Source: Bradyrhizobium niftali | Lineage (GTDB): Bacteria > Pseudomonadota > Alphaproteobacteria > Rhizobiales > Xanthobacteraceae | Length of the DNA: 64,000 nucleotides | Assembly (NCBI RefSeq): GCF_004571025.1 | Contig: NZ_SPQT01000009.1 | Coordinates: 1 to 64,000 of the forward strand | Direction: 5' to 3' | In this document: piece by piece, positions 52,790 to 61,627 of the stretch | Layout of the letters: every line of letters begins with the position of its first letter | Position numbering within the stretch: position 1 is the stretch's first letter | Translations under genes and position numbers: made by a program | Notes under the pieces: generated by a model | The model's input: the letters and a program-made list of their open reading frames with translations, nothing else | What the model was told of the DNA's origin: nothing | The model's database searches: none

Positions 52790-53243
52790 CCCGGCTCGCT
52801 GAGGCCAAGGCAAGTAGAGCACTTTGCAACAAGGGGAGCAATTCCTTACGACTAAAGTGGAATCCGCCCACCGAAACTCGCGGTTGCCGTGCAGCCAGCT
52901 GGCTTTGCTTGGTCTAATTGAAGGCAAAGGGCCGGGGAACTACGGGACAAACCTACGTATAGCTCGCGCATTCCTAATCATAGAGCACATTTACCTCCGT
53001 ACAATTGAGCGGTCCGTTGTGTGCGGACTAGTCTCACGACCAATCGAGGGGACGCGATGTGCAAGGCACGAGCCGGCGATTTGCGCGATGTGCTGCTCAT
53101 AGAGCCAAGCTCTGCGTCCGTTACTCCGAATTGCCGCATGATTGGCGGGTCGTGATTGAGAGACCGCATTTTCAATAACGAGCGTGGATGGCCGTGCACC
53201 GACGCACGAGCGTAGCCACGATCATGACAGACAGGAGTAGAGC
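52790..53243. other. Intergenic region between the kinase and the small-protein cluster
   Basis: About 450 bases with no convincing gene. It must contain the promoters of the divergent kinase operon (minus) and the small Cys-rich cluster (plus). I find no clear sigma-54, FixK or LexA match in it. The sequence is less GC-rich than its surroundings. Confidence 0.5.
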
Positions 53244-53435
53244 ATGATGTGCGATAGCCCTGAACACCCCGAGCGCGGTCCTGTTGTAAAAGGCTGTGCT
53301 GTCTGTAACGGCAAGTTTGGCCTGATCCGATATTATTCCTGGCGAACGCCGCTCTGCTCCAGAAGGTGTCTCGATCGCTTCAGGGCGCGCCGCGAGCGCG
53401 ACCGCCGATGGCTGTTTCGATTTCAGGCGGCGTGA
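53244..53435 (+). CDS. Small Cys-rich protein, CxxC-x16-CxxxC
   Basis: A 63-residue basic protein. Four cysteines form CAVCNGKFGLIRYYSW and LCSRRCLDRFRARRE, i.e. C-x2-C-x16-C-x3-C, a treble-clef or zinc-ribbon-like spacing. The C-terminal half is rich in Arg. A good ribosome site (AGGAG) precedes the double ATG. It stands 26 bases before an exported protein gene and is related by Cys pattern to two more proteins downstream. Confidence 0.6.
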   Translation: MMCDSPEHPERGPVVKGCAVCNGKFGLIRYYSWRTPLCSRRCLDRFRARRERDRRWLFRFQAA

Positions 53436-53461
53436 GTCCGAAACTCTGAACGGGGGGCTGC

Positions 53462-53857
53462 GTGCTGAACCGTGCTTGCAAACTCCTCTTGACGATTGCG
53501 CTGTCGCTTCCGTCGCTGACCGAAGTGAAGGCCGAGGAGCTTGGACAGGATGCACATCGTCATCATCCGCCCCAGGATCAGCTGCTGCACGAGAAGTTCT
53601 ATTCGAGCTGGCACATGCCGGACAATCCGGTGCTGAGTTGCTGCAACAGCGCGGATTGCTATCCGACGGAGATACGGTACGTCGACGGCAGGATCTACGC
53701 ACGGCGCCGGGAAGACGGGAAGTACATCCTCATCCCGTCCCAGAAGGTGGAGCGAAACAGAGACAATCCCGACGGCCGCAACCATCTTTGCGCCCCGCCG
53801 CCGTCCGCCTCTCTGGTCGACACGGTCTACTGCTTCGCGCTCGGAGGTGCCACGTGA
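53462..53857 (+). CDS. Exported protein with conserved CCNSADCY motif
   Basis: A 131-residue protein from a GTG start. It has a signal peptide (LLLTIALSLPSLTEVKAEE) and then a His-rich segment (DAHRHHPPQDQ), three Cys in LSCCNSADCYPTEIRYVDG, and the stretch RIYARRREDGKYILIPSQKV with NPDGRNHLCAPPP. I recall close relatives in Bradyrhizobium genomes, all without a known function. Its stop overlaps the next gene's GTG (GTGA), so they are probably translated together. Confidence 0.65.
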   Translation: MLNRACKLLLTIALSLPSLTEVKAEELGQDAHRHHPPQDQLLHEKFYSSWHMPDNPVLSCCNSADCYPTEIRYVDGRIYARRREDGKYILIPSQKVERNRDNPDGRNHLCAPPPSASLVDTVYCFALGGAT

Positions 53858-54042
53858 GGTTCATACTGGTCAACGGCCGAACCCCTTTTCGCAAGACGTT
53901 CTGTCTATGGTGCTGCGAGGAGATCAGCGGCAGCTACTTGCGCGATGTCAGGACATTGCTGCCCTACTGCGGGTGCGAATGCTACGCGCTTCATCACGGG
54001 GCAGCATCGTTGATCGGGGGGCGTACGCGCGCGGCATCTTGA
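53854..54042 (+). CDS. Small Cys-rich protein, paralogue 1 (MRFxLVN family)
   Basis: A 62-residue protein from a GTG start, MRFILVNGRTPFRKTFCLWC. Its Cys pattern is CLWC at 17-20, then, after 18 residues, YCGCECY (with the outer Cys pair at C-x3-C), plus SYLRDV in the middle. Aligning from the first Cys, it matches the next protein at C1, C4, S11, Y12, R14, V16, Y22, C23, C27 and Y28. It is probably a metal-binding treble-clef protein. Confidence 0.65.
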   Translation: MRFILVNGRTPFRKTFCLWCCEEISGSYLRDVRTLLPYCGCECYALHHGAASLIGGRTRAAS

Positions 54043-54103
54043 GCAGACAGGCGGGCGAGGCGCATCGGCGGGTGCGCGCCGGCCGGCAGGAGAGGACACG
54101 GCC

Positions 54104-54421
54104 TTGAGATTCATGCTCGTCAATCAGGAACGTCCCTGCCACGGCGCCGTCTGCAGTGCGTGCGCCCGGCCGCTGGGTTCGAGTTACGTCCGGCATGTGT
54201 CCAAGCAAGAGCGCTATTGCGACCAAGATTGCTACCGTCGGGATCAGCGGGCGGCCATGGAGCTGCTGTGGCCCTACCGCAGCTCGCTCGAGGCGATCGC
54301 GGTGCTGGGGGCGATCTCGAGCTGGAGCTGGATGATGCAGATGGGCGCGCTCTCGCGCTCGCTGACCGAGGTATATCTGCGCGCCCACGACCTTCTGACC
54401 ACGGAAGGAGGTGACGGCTAG
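54104..54421 (+). CDS. Cys-rich protein, paralogue 2 (MRFxLVN family), with hydrophobic tail
   Basis: A 105-residue protein from a TTG start (AGGAGAGG upstream), beginning MRFMLVNQERPCHGAVCSAC and continuing ARPLGSSYVRHVSKQERYCD and QDCYRRDQ. The N-terminal 55 residues share the Cys spacing and MRFxLVN start with the preceding gene, showing a tandem duplication. The C-terminal half is longer and helical (SSLEAIAVLGAISSWSWMMQ) and could touch a membrane. Function unknown. Confidence 0.65.
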   Translation: MRFMLVNQERPCHGAVCSACARPLGSSYVRHVSKQERYCDQDCYRRDQRAAMELLWPYRSSLEAIAVLGAISSWSWMMQMGALSRSLTEVYLRAHDLLTTEGGDG

Positions 54422-54506
54422 CTGAACCACGCAGGCCGCGCAGAATCGTCGGCCGCAGTCACCACGTCCAGCCCCGCGCCGCGTTCCAGCCCCGGCGGTC
54501 GCGAGG

Positions 54507-56693
54507 CTAGGGTGAGGGGGCTGCGGCCGATGCCGTTGGTGCCGCGCTCACTTCCTGCGTCGTGACGCGCTGCTCGGATTTCGCAGCGACCATGCCGCTG
54601 CTCTCGAACCGCGCACGGTAGACCAGCACGTTCTCCATCACGCGCTGGACGTAATTGCGCGTCTCCGACAGCGGGATGCGTTCGACCCAGTCGACCGGAT
54701 CGACCTTGGGATCCCTGGGGTCGCCGCGCGCCTGCACCCATTCGCGCACGCGGCCGCGGCCGGCATTGTAGCCGGCGAAGGTCATGATCTGGTTGCCGCG
54801 ATATTCCGACATCAGCGCGCTGAGCTCGGCCGCCCCCATCTGCGTGTTGTAGACGGGATCGGAGACCATCCTGTCCCAGTCATAGGTCAGGCCGAAGCGC
54901 TTTGCGGTGTCGCGCCCGGCTTCCGGCGTCACCTGCATCAGGCCGACCGCATTGGCGGGCGACTTGTCGCGCTGGTCGAACGAGCTTTCGGTGCGCGCCA
55001 CCGAATAGATCACGCTGGTCTCGATCGCGGGCGCGACCTGCTTGTGCTCGGGGATGCCGATGGTCGGGAATGCGTAATGGTCGAGCGCGAACCCGCGCGC
55101 CAGCGCGGACTTGCCCACCTCCAGCATGACGCGCGCATCGTTGCGCCGTCCGGCCAGCTCGCCGAGGCCTTCGAGGGCGGCAACGTCGGTGCTCTCCTTG
55201 GCAAAATCCTCGGCGTAGTAGAACACCGTGTCGCGCTCGCCGACGCCATAGAGCATGTCGGCCGCGCGCACGCGCTCGTCCAGCGTCTGCGTGTCGGCTG
55301 CGGCCAGCACGGGCGAGGGCGGGCGCAGCTCGATGCGGTCGAGGCCGAGCTTGGCGCGGGCGAGCTGACCGTAATAGGCGGTCGGGTAGCGCGCCGCCAC
55401 TTGATAGCTCTGGCGCGCATCGGCCGTCGCCCCCATCGCTTCCGCGGCGCGGCCGCGCCAGTAATGGGCGCGCGACAGCGCGAGCGGATTGGCCGAGCCT
55501 TCGTCGATCGCGGCGAAGTGCATCATCGCCGTCCTGGGATCGTCGAGATAGCGTAGCGCGATCCAGCCGCACATGAAGTGGTAGTCGACGCGATAGACCT
55601 CCATCGCCGGCACGGCCGCCGCGCGCACCACGTCGTAAGCGGTCCTGGACTTGCCCTGGTCGAGCAGTTTTCGCGCCAGCAGACGACGCTCGCGCCACCA
55701 GGCGTCGGTGTCCTGCGCCGCCATGGTGTCGGGCGCGGCGGCCAGGATCACCTCGGCCGCGTCGTCGATGCGGTCCTTCTGGAGATGCCATTGCGCGCGG
55801 CACAGCACATAGCCGAGATCGCGGCGCGCCTCGGTCGACACGTCATCGAGATAATCCTTGGCCTTGTTGGCCTTGCCGGTGACGGCGGCGCAGGCCTTGA
55901 CGATCGCGAGCGCATCTTCGCCGAGCCGTTTTGCGACGCGCCTTGCGCCGGCATAGTCCTTGGCCCCGAGCCGCTTGTCCATGCGGGCGCGATGGTCGTC
56001 GGCAGTGAAGAGATCGCGGAACGCCTCGTAGGCGTCTTCCTCGCTGCGCTCCGACAATTCGTCCGTGCGCCAGGCCTCGCGGACGAGGCGGGCAGCCCTG
56101 TCGGCGTCGCCTTCGGCGAGCAGCACGCGGGCGAGCGCGAACTTGCCCTTGGCGCTGGTCGGGCGGTCCATGGTGAATCTGTGCACGGTGGCCGCGTCGG
56201 TCTTCTCCTGCCACAGCCGCGCCTCGGCACGCCGGCGCAGCAGCGCGCTGCTCGGCCAGTCCGGATTGGCGGCGAGGAAGGCGGCGTAGCGTTTGAAATT
56301 CGCGGTGCTCTCGGAATGGCGCAGCATGAACCAGTCGGCGAGCTTCTGCCCGGCGGGGTCAGCGATGCGGTCGCGCGCCGCGCCCGCGTCATCGGTCTTG
56401 CCCTTGCGCGCGAGATCGATCGCGTCCTTGAGTGCGGCGAGGTCGCCGGTCAGCGGCGGGGGCGCCGGCTTGTCTGACGGCTCGTCGTCCTGCTTCTTCG
56501 ACTTGCGCTTCGCCTCGGCGTGCTTGCCATGGCGCGATTTCGCCGCGGCATGGCGCTGCTTGCCGGCTTTCGCCTCATGCGTCTTCTTCGACGCGGACGA
56601 TTTGTGATGGCTCTTCGCCGCCAGCTCCGTCGGAAGGAGAGCCAAGGCGGCCACGGCAACGACACACGCGAGCGAGCGTAGGCACTGGTTCAT
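54507..56693 (-). CDS. Soluble lytic murein transglycosylase (Slt70-like)
   Basis: A 728-residue periplasmic enzyme that cleaves peptidoglycan to anhydro-muropeptides. N-terminal signal (LACVVAVAALALLPTELAA), then a Lys/Ala/His-rich linker of about 50 residues, a long alpha-helical superhelix (about 80-550) as in Slt70, and the SLT catalytic domain at about 560-700. The catalytic Glu is in VARTESSFDQRDKSPANAVG, followed by LMQVTPEAGRDTA and FAGYNAGRGRVREW. I start at MNQCLRSL; the 53 codons before it are unlikely. It converges with the Cys-rich gene cluster. Confidence 0.92.
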   Translation of the reverse strand: MNQCLRSLACVVAVAALALLPTELAAKSHHKSSASKKTHEAKAGKQRHAAAKSRHGKHAEAKRKSKKQDDEPSDKPAPPPLTGDLAALKDAIDLARKGKTDDAGAARDRIADPAGQKLADWFMLRHSESTANFKRYAAFLAANPDWPSSALLRRRAEARLWQEKTDAATVHRFTMDRPTSAKGKFALARVLLAEGDADRAARLVREAWRTDELSERSEEDAYEAFRDLFTADDHRARMDKRLGAKDYAGARRVAKRLGEDALAIVKACAAVTGKANKAKDYLDDVSTEARRDLGYVLCRAQWHLQKDRIDDAAEVILAAAPDTMAAQDTDAWWRERRLLARKLLDQGKSRTAYDVVRAAAVPAMEVYRVDYHFMCGWIALRYLDDPRTAMMHFAAIDEGSANPLALSRAHYWRGRAAEAMGATADARQSYQVAARYPTAYYGQLARAKLGLDRIELRPPSPVLAAADTQTLDERVRAADMLYGVGERDTVFYYAEDFAKESTDVAALEGLGELAGRRNDARVMLEVGKSALARGFALDHYAFPTIGIPEHKQVAPAIETSVIYSVARTESSFDQRDKSPANAVGLMQVTPEAGRDTAKRFGLTYDWDRMVSDPVYNTQMGAAELSALMSEYRGNQIMTFAGYNAGRGRVREWVQARGDPRDPKVDPVDWVERIPLSETRNYVQRVMENVLVYRARFESSGMVAAKSEQRVTTQEVSAAPTASAAAPSP

Positions 56694-57014
56694 TCCGTGG
56701 TCCCCCCTGCGAAACCAGTACAAACCAAAGTCCGCGACGACATGCGGCTCGAGAATCAAAGCATCGAAAACGATGCCACGGCATCGTTTCGCATTTGTCA
56801 CGCTGTCGCAACATTGCGGCAAAATACGGATGGAGCGCGGGAACTCTTGCAACGCGGGATAGAGCCGGGCCTTTAACCTTTGTTAACGAATGAGGCTCGC
56901 GCGACGGTTGCGCGCGGTCCAGGGCGCCGCGAGGGCCAGATTGCGCGTGTTCCCGAGCTGAAATCCGGTGTATTGAGTTCCCCGACCTGTCCCTTCAGCC
57001 TTTGCCCCGAACCT

Positions 57015-58751
57015 ATGCCGATTTTCAACCAGTCGATCCGGCGCAAGATCGTCGGCATCGCCCTCGGATTGATCGTCCTGATGCTGGTCACCTCGATCCT
57101 GTCGATGGTGATGTCGAGCCAGGTCGGCGTACTTCTTGACGAGCTGACCAACCGCTATATCCCGGCCTATGGCGATCTGGCGCGCGCCAATATTCGCTCG
57201 CTGGAGCGGTCGGTGGCGCTGCGGCGCATGGTCATGATGAAGATGCAGGCGTCCTCGGACGAGGAGGCCTATGCGGCGCGCCTGCGCGAGTTCGAGGAAG
57301 CGGATCGCAAGATCGAGGAGGAGGCCGAGGGCGCACGCAAGCTCATCAACGCGATCATCGACGACCCGAGGACGCCGTCCGACAATGCCGCGTTGGCGCG
57401 GATCGAGATCCGCATCGAGACTGCCGTCACCGAGCTGCGCCGCGACCTGAACGAGGACCACGCAAAGCTCCTCAAGCAGGTCGACGCCAAGCAGATGGCG
57501 GAAGCCCGTGGCACGCTGGAACATATCGATGCCATCCGCGACCAGTTCAACCAGAAGTTCGATGCGATCCGCGCCGACATGTTGACACAGGTGTTCGCCG
57601 CGACGTCGCAGGTGATCGGTCACCAGCGGCAGGCGATCGTCGTTTCGGGCATCGTGACCTTGCTCGCGGCGATTGTCGGATTTGCCTTCGCGCTGCTGGT
57701 GTCCAGCGGCATCACGCGGCCGGTGCGCCTTTTGCTCGCCGGCACCCGCGAGGTCGAGGCCGGGCGGTTCGACAAGACCATCGCCGTCTCGACCCAGGAC
57801 GAGATCGGCGAGCTCGCGGCCGCCTTCAACCGCATGATCGAGCAGTTGCGCCACAACGAGCGCATCCGCGAGACGTTTGGCCGCTACATCGATCCCAAGG
57901 TGGTGCAGGGCCTGATCGAGCGGCCGGAGGTCGCCATCGACGGCCAGCGCCGGGTGATGACCATCATGTTCTGCGACATGAGCGGCTTCACCTCGATGAG
58001 CGAGGGCATGACCCCGCGCGGCCTCGTCAAGGTGATGAACCACTATTTCACGGTGATGTCGGTCCCGATCAGGAGCAATCGCGGCGTCATCGACAAATAT
58101 ATCGGCGATGCCATCATGGCCTATTGGGGCCCGCCCTTCATCGAGGAGGACGAGCCGGCGCTCCTGGCCGGCTGTGCCGCCATCGACATGGCCGACCAGG
58201 TGCCCGCGCTCCAGAGGCAATTGCCCGATCTGCTCGGCATCCGCGCCATGCCTGTGCCGTGCGACCTGCGCATCGGCATCGCCACCGGCGAGGTCCTCAC
58301 CGGCAGCATCGGCTCCGAGCTGATGATGAGCTTCACCGTGATGGGCGATGCCGTGAACCTCGCCTCGCGGCTCGAGGCCGTCAACAAGGTCTACGGCACC
58401 CGCATCCTGATCGCGCAGGCGACCGCGGATGCGATCGGTGGGCGTCTCGAATTGCGCGAGATCGATCGTCTGGCGGTCGCCGGCCAGAGCGCGCCGCAGG
58501 CGATCTTCGAGGTGATGGCGAGGGCCGGCGCGCTCACCGCCGCGCAGGACGGCTTGCGCGCGCACTATGCCGAAGCTCTCGCCGCCTATCGCGCCCGCCG
58601 CTTCGACGAGGCCCGGGCCGCCTTCAACGCGGCGCTCGAAGCCGTCCCCGGCGACGGTCCCTCGCGTACGCTGCTCGCCCGAATCGCGCAGTTCGAGGCC
58701 GATCCGCCGGGCGAGGGGTGGGACGGCGCCTGGCGGCTGGAGCAGAAGTAG
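57015..58751 (+). CDS. Class III adenylate cyclase with periplasmic sensor and HAMP domain
   Basis: A 578-residue membrane receptor cyclase. First helix IVGIALGLIVLMLVTSILSM, a periplasmic four-helix-bundle sensor to about residue 205, second helix IVVSGIVTLLAAIVGFAFAL, HAMP (RPVRLLLAGTREVEAGRFDK, EIGELAAAFNRMIEQ), then the cyclase domain at about 310-500: metal-binding Asp in IMFCDMSGFTSMSE and KYIGDAIMAYWG, then GIATGEVLTGSIG and VMGDAVNLASRLE. A C-terminal helical extension (AYRARRFDEARAAFNAALE) looks like a single TPR. I start at MPIFNQSI, since the earlier codons are poor. Confidence 0.9.
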   Translation: MPIFNQSIRRKIVGIALGLIVLMLVTSILSMVMSSQVGVLLDELTNRYIPAYGDLARANIRSLERSVALRRMVMMKMQASSDEEAYAARLREFEEADRKIEEEAEGARKLINAIIDDPRTPSDNAALARIEIRIETAVTELRRDLNEDHAKLLKQVDAKQMAEARGTLEHIDAIRDQFNQKFDAIRADMLTQVFAATSQVIGHQRQAIVVSGIVTLLAAIVGFAFALLVSSGITRPVRLLLAGTREVEAGRFDKTIAVSTQDEIGELAAAFNRMIEQLRHNERIRETFGRYIDPKVVQGLIERPEVAIDGQRRVMTIMFCDMSGFTSMSEGMTPRGLVKVMNHYFTVMSVPIRSNRGVIDKYIGDAIMAYWGPPFIEEDEPALLAGCAAIDMADQVPALQRQLPDLLGIRAMPVPCDLRIGIATGEVLTGSIGSELMMSFTVMGDAVNLASRLEAVNKVYGTRILIAQATADAIGGRLELREIDRLAVAGQSAPQAIFEVMARAGALTAAQDGLRAHYAEALAAYRARRFDEARAAFNAALEAVPGDGPSRTLLARIAQFEADPPGEGWDGAWRLEQK

Positions 58752-58855
58752 GCCCCGCGCGGGAAAAATTGATTCTACTCGATAACGATGTTCTTCGTGA
58801 CCTATTCCCCGGGCTTAGGTTTGCCGTCCTTGAGGCGTTTGATGGGGACACGCCG

Positions 58856-59032
58856 ATGACGGAACTTGAGGACAGGCTGGAACGGTTCGAGACGCTCACG
58901 GCCGAATGCGAGCTGATCGCCAAGCTCGCCACCGACAGCACCAAGCGCGAATTCTATCTCAAGCTCGCCGAGCACTATTACCAGCTGGCGCGCGAGACGC
59001 GGGCTGCGGTCGCGTCCAGGGCTGCGGCCTGA
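58856..59032 (+). CDS. Small conserved hypothetical protein
   Basis: A 58-residue helical protein: MTELEDRLERFETLTAECEL, then IAKLATDSTKREFYLKLAEH and a short tail. Two predicted helices with many charged residues and no membrane segment. A similar family (RLERFxTLxxECELIAKLATD) is common in Bradyrhizobium. It lies 104 bases after the cyclase gene. Confidence 0.6.
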   Translation: MTELEDRLERFETLTAECELIAKLATDSTKREFYLKLAEHYYQLARETRAAVASRAAA

Positions 59033-59185
59033 AGGCGGCTGCAATCCGTTCTTAACATTTGGCACGCATCCTTTGAGGGCGTGAGCGTCGCGATTCGCGA
59101 TGGCTCGCAGTGGGAATGCCGGGGCTCGCTGCAATGCAGCGCGTTCCGCTGATGTTGCTTTGCCGGTGTCTTACGGGGCAATCCC

Positions 59186-59398
59186 ATGCGTCTTCTTGCG
59201 GTGCTCATCCTCGCGCTCATGACGGCGGCCTGCAACCAGGAGCAGGACATCACCGGCTCGACCGCAGCCTGCCCGGTGCGGAACTACAGCTCTTACAATC
59301 CCCGCGACATGAACCAGTGCGTGGCCGCCTGCAAGGCGTGCGACCATGGCAATACGGTGACCTGCACCACGTCCTGCACGCTCAAGGGCGCGCACTGA
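59186..59398 (+). CDS. Small Cys-rich predicted lipoprotein
   Basis: A 70-residue protein with a lipoprotein signal: LLAVLILALMTAAC, giving a lipobox Cys at residue 16. The mature part has six further cysteines in CPVRNYSSYNPRDMNQCVAA and CKACDHGNTVTCTTSCTLKG, which may form disulfide bonds in the periplasm. No function is known to me. Confidence 0.65.
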   Translation: MRLLAVLILALMTAACNQEQDITGSTAACPVRNYSSYNPRDMNQCVAACKACDHGNTVTCTTSCTLKGAH

Positions 59399-59512
59399 GC
59401 TGCCAGGGTTTGCCGGTTCCTCGGGCGTCGAGGGCTGACGGTGTCGGGACACCGGAACGATTCACATGACATAATCATTGGTAGGAGCAGGCAGGACGCG
59501 GAGTCCAATGGA

Positions 59513-59770
59513 ATGGGTATGCTCGATCCCGGCCGGTTTCTGGTGTCGTGCTCGCAGTGCGACGCATGGCCGATGGCGGCCAACGTCAAACGCTCGAGCT
59601 GGTCGGCGTCGCCGAGCGAGGTCCGCTTCGTGTGCCCGCGCTGTCGCCGCGAGGAGACCGCGATCGTCTCCGCCTCGGGCGAATTGACGCCGATCAGGCG
59701 CATCGACATCCCGCCGCGTGACGTCACTGTGGCCTGGGCCCAGGCGCAGCGCCCGAGAGGCCGCACATAG
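59513..59770 (+). CDS. Small protein with a zinc-ribbon-like CxxC pair
   Basis: About 85 residues. Two pairs of Cys, in VSCSQCDAWPMAA and RFVCPRCRREETAIV, fit a zinc ribbon of about 35 residues. The start is uncertain: an upstream in-frame ATG at 59441 would add 24 residues, and the ATG at 59519 is equally possible. No known partner. It could be a small RNA/DNA- or protein-binding adapter. Confidence 0.5.
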   Translation: MGMLDPGRFLVSCSQCDAWPMAANVKRSSWSASPSEVRFVCPRCRREETAIVSASGELTPIRRIDIPPRDVTVAWAQAQRPRGRT

Positions 59771-59857
59771 GCGGCCGGGGCATTGCTCGATCCCGTTCGG
59801 GAACCCGGCCGATCGTCGGACGTTTCCGCCCCAACATCACCGATCGAGGCCGGGCGA

Positions 59858-60079
59858 ATGATCAGCGAGCATTTCGACACCCGCACAAGGATCAACATGA
59901 AGCTGGCGCTGGATCGGATTTGCCGCAATCGCCCCGTGGGCGAGGATCATGCGTTCCGCAGGTCGGTCGCCGAGCACATCATCCGCTGCGCGCTGACAGG
60001 CCGGACCGGTATCGGTCAGCTCGTCGATGCCGGCGAGCGGGCGGTGGTCACGACGCGCGCGGCGCGGAAGCCTGCCTAG
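59858..60079 (+). CDS. Small conserved hypothetical protein
   Basis: A 73-residue protein starting MISEHFDTRTRINMKLALDR. It contains HAFRRSVAEHIIRCALTGRT, with a pattern (xMxxALxRxCxxxPxGxDHxFRxxVAExIIRCAxxGRTxxGxLxxAG) that I link to small proteins common in Bradyrhizobium. It is helical, with no membrane segment. Function unknown. Confidence 0.6.
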   Translation: MISEHFDTRTRINMKLALDRICRNRPVGEDHAFRRSVAEHIIRCALTGRTGIGQLVDAGERAVVTTRAARKPA

Positions 60080-60225
60080 AGCATGATCCGGAAAAGTGCG
60101 AAGCGGCAACGATTCATCGATTTCATCGTGGCTTTGGGGTTCGCTGAGTCCGCCGGTCGCGTCGCGAGGTGGATCGTGGCGGTTCAACTCCCGACAAATG
60201 TGCTAGGATCAGCGCCAGGAGACCA

Positions 60226-60810
60226 ATGATGGCCACTGACATGCTTTCGCCCCATGCCGACCGTTTTCGCCTTCACCCGGTCGCGCCGCGCCTTGCGCCG
60301 ATGTTCGGCTTTGCGCTGCTGACGGTGTCATGCGCGCTCGCGAGTTTTGCGCTCGCCTGCGCAACGCCCTTTGCGGCCTTCTCGGTCGTCGCGGCCGCGA
60401 TGCTGCCGCTGCGGCCGGCGCTGCTCGTCGTCACCGGCGCGTGGCTCGTGAACCAGTGCATCGGCTTCGGCGCGCTACACTATCCGATCGATGGCAGCAC
60501 GATCGCCTGGGGTTCTGTGATCGGCGCTGCTGCCCTTGTCGCGACCGCGGCTTCATCGGCCGTCCTTCGTATGCTCCCGCAAGGCCGCACGCCGTTGATG
60601 CTGGCGATCACATTCGTCGCCGCCTATGCGGCCTATGAGCTCGTGCTGCTCGCCGCGACGCCGATCCTCGGCGGAGAGGGCGCCTTCACCGCGGCCATCG
60701 TGGCGCGGATCGGACTGACCAGCGCGGTCTGGCTCGCCGGCCTCGTCGCCGCCTGCGAGATCGTCCGCCTGGTCGATCCGTTCAGGCGCAAGGGAGCGAT
60801 GTCGGTCTGA
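60226..60810 (+). CDS. Membrane protein of unknown function, about six helices
   Basis: A 194-residue protein with at least five hydrophobic segments: LAPMFGFALLTVSCALASFA, FAAFSVVAAAMLPLRPALLV, IAWGSVIGAAALVATAAS, PLMLAITFVAAYAAYELVLL and LTSAVWLAGLVAACEIV. It has a conserved-looking LVNQCIGFGALHYP. I do not recognise a family; small multi-helix proteins of this size include ECF-type substrate-binding components. The start is the first of two ATGs at 60226 and 60229. A repeat follows its stop. Confidence 0.6.
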   Translation: MMATDMLSPHADRFRLHPVAPRLAPMFGFALLTVSCALASFALACATPFAAFSVVAAAMLPLRPALLVVTGAWLVNQCIGFGALHYPIDGSTIAWGSVIGAAALVATAASSAVLRMLPQGRTPLMLAITFVAAYAAYELVLLAATPILGGEGAFTAAIVARIGLTSAVWLAGLVAACEIVRLVDPFRRKGAMSV

Positions 60811-60821
60811 GCGGCGACTCT

Positions 60822-60905
60822 TAGCCCGGATGGAGCGAAGCGAAATCCGGGACCGCCGCAGCTTGTGAAAAGACCCCGGATTGCGCTTCGGTCCATCCGG
60901 GCTAC
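60822..60905. repeat. Long palindromic repeat (GTAGCCCGGAT family)
   Basis: Two 30-base arms, TAGCCCGGATGGAGCGAAGC with GAAATCCGGG, and their near-complement at 60875-60904, pair with about 28 of 30 matches, with a 23-base loop containing GACCGCCGCAGC. The arms are the same as the short copy at 34466-34500. It may act as a terminator for the membrane protein gene. Confidence 0.7.
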
Positions 60906-61189
60906 GCGACCGCCTCAGCCGCGCCCCGTGCGTGGTTTCAACCATCGAGTGATCACAGCGCACGGCGTTTGACGGCTGCGCGGCAGCCTGTGCCTCTCGC
61001 TCGCATCTCTTGCGAAGGCAAGGACCTGCTGGCTGGATCGCCGCTGCTCGGGCGCACGTGCATCCATTCGCGAATGACTGCGCGTCGTATCTTCGACTTC
61101 AACATATGAGGGGCTCCCGGGGGCGGGATCAAGAAGGGGCAGGATCAAGCCATGCGGCTGTTCCTGCCTCTTCGTGATCGGCAGCGTGC
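60906..61189. other. Intergenic region without a recognised gene
   Basis: About 280 bases. I see no convincing coding frame; reverse frames here are Arg-rich shadows. The minus-strand gene to the right ends at 61190. Confidence 0.5.
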
Positions 61190-61627
61190 CTATGCCGCCT
61201 TTTGCATCGGGTACGCTTGCGAGCGTCGCGCGAGCAGGGCGCTGCCGCACGGATGTTCGGCCCCTTGCAGCACGACGAAGCCACGCTTCGCCACCGCGGC
61301 GCGAAGATCGTCCTTCGCCTCCGATTTCTGCGCGTCGAGCCAGATCACCAGCACGGCACGGGGCCCGAGGAAACCGTCGAGCCAATCCATCGCCGCATCG
61401 AGCGCGCTGAGCGGTCGTCGTCGCCAGTCCACGAGGGCTGCGTCGTACTGCGCGGCCGGGAGGCCACAATTGCCGGCCGACGCGGCCAGAAAATATCCGC
61501 GCTTTTGCAGATCCATCATCAATTCCATGCTCTTCGCGCCGACCACGACAATACGCTGCCCTGGCGAGCAGCCTGCGAGCGCGATCATCGGTTCGATGAT
61601 TCTGTCGCTGACCCCTGAGATAGACAT
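61190..61627 (-). CDS. Conserved hypothetical protein, Rossmann-like
   Basis: A 145-residue soluble protein starting MSISGVSDRIIEPMIALAGC. The early strand-loop-helix RIVVVGAKSMELMMDLQKRG and the later VLVIWLDAQKSEAKDDL look like a shortened methyltransferase-type alpha/beta fold, but the glycine-rich GxGxG SAM motif is not complete. I chose this ATG because the 66 codons before it are poor. It is divergent from the small gene at 61942 across about 314 bases. Confidence 0.55.
   Translation of the reverse strand: MSISGVSDRIIEPMIALAGCSPGQRIVVVGAKSMELMMDLQKRGYFLAASAGNCGLPAAQYDAALVDWRRRPLSALDAAMDWLDGFLGPRAVLVIWLDAQKSEAKDDLRAAVAKRGFVVLQGAEHPCGSALLARRSQAYPMQKAA

Noticed and set aside
56873..56886. 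Possible CtrA site TTAA-CCTTTG-TTAA between slt and the cyclase gene
   Set aside because: Spacing is 6 rather than the required 7 bases, so it does not fit the consensus.
59057..59073. Possible sigma-54 promoter TTTGGCACGCATCCTTTG
   Set aside because: The downstream element is TTTG rather than TTGC and the spacing is off by one.
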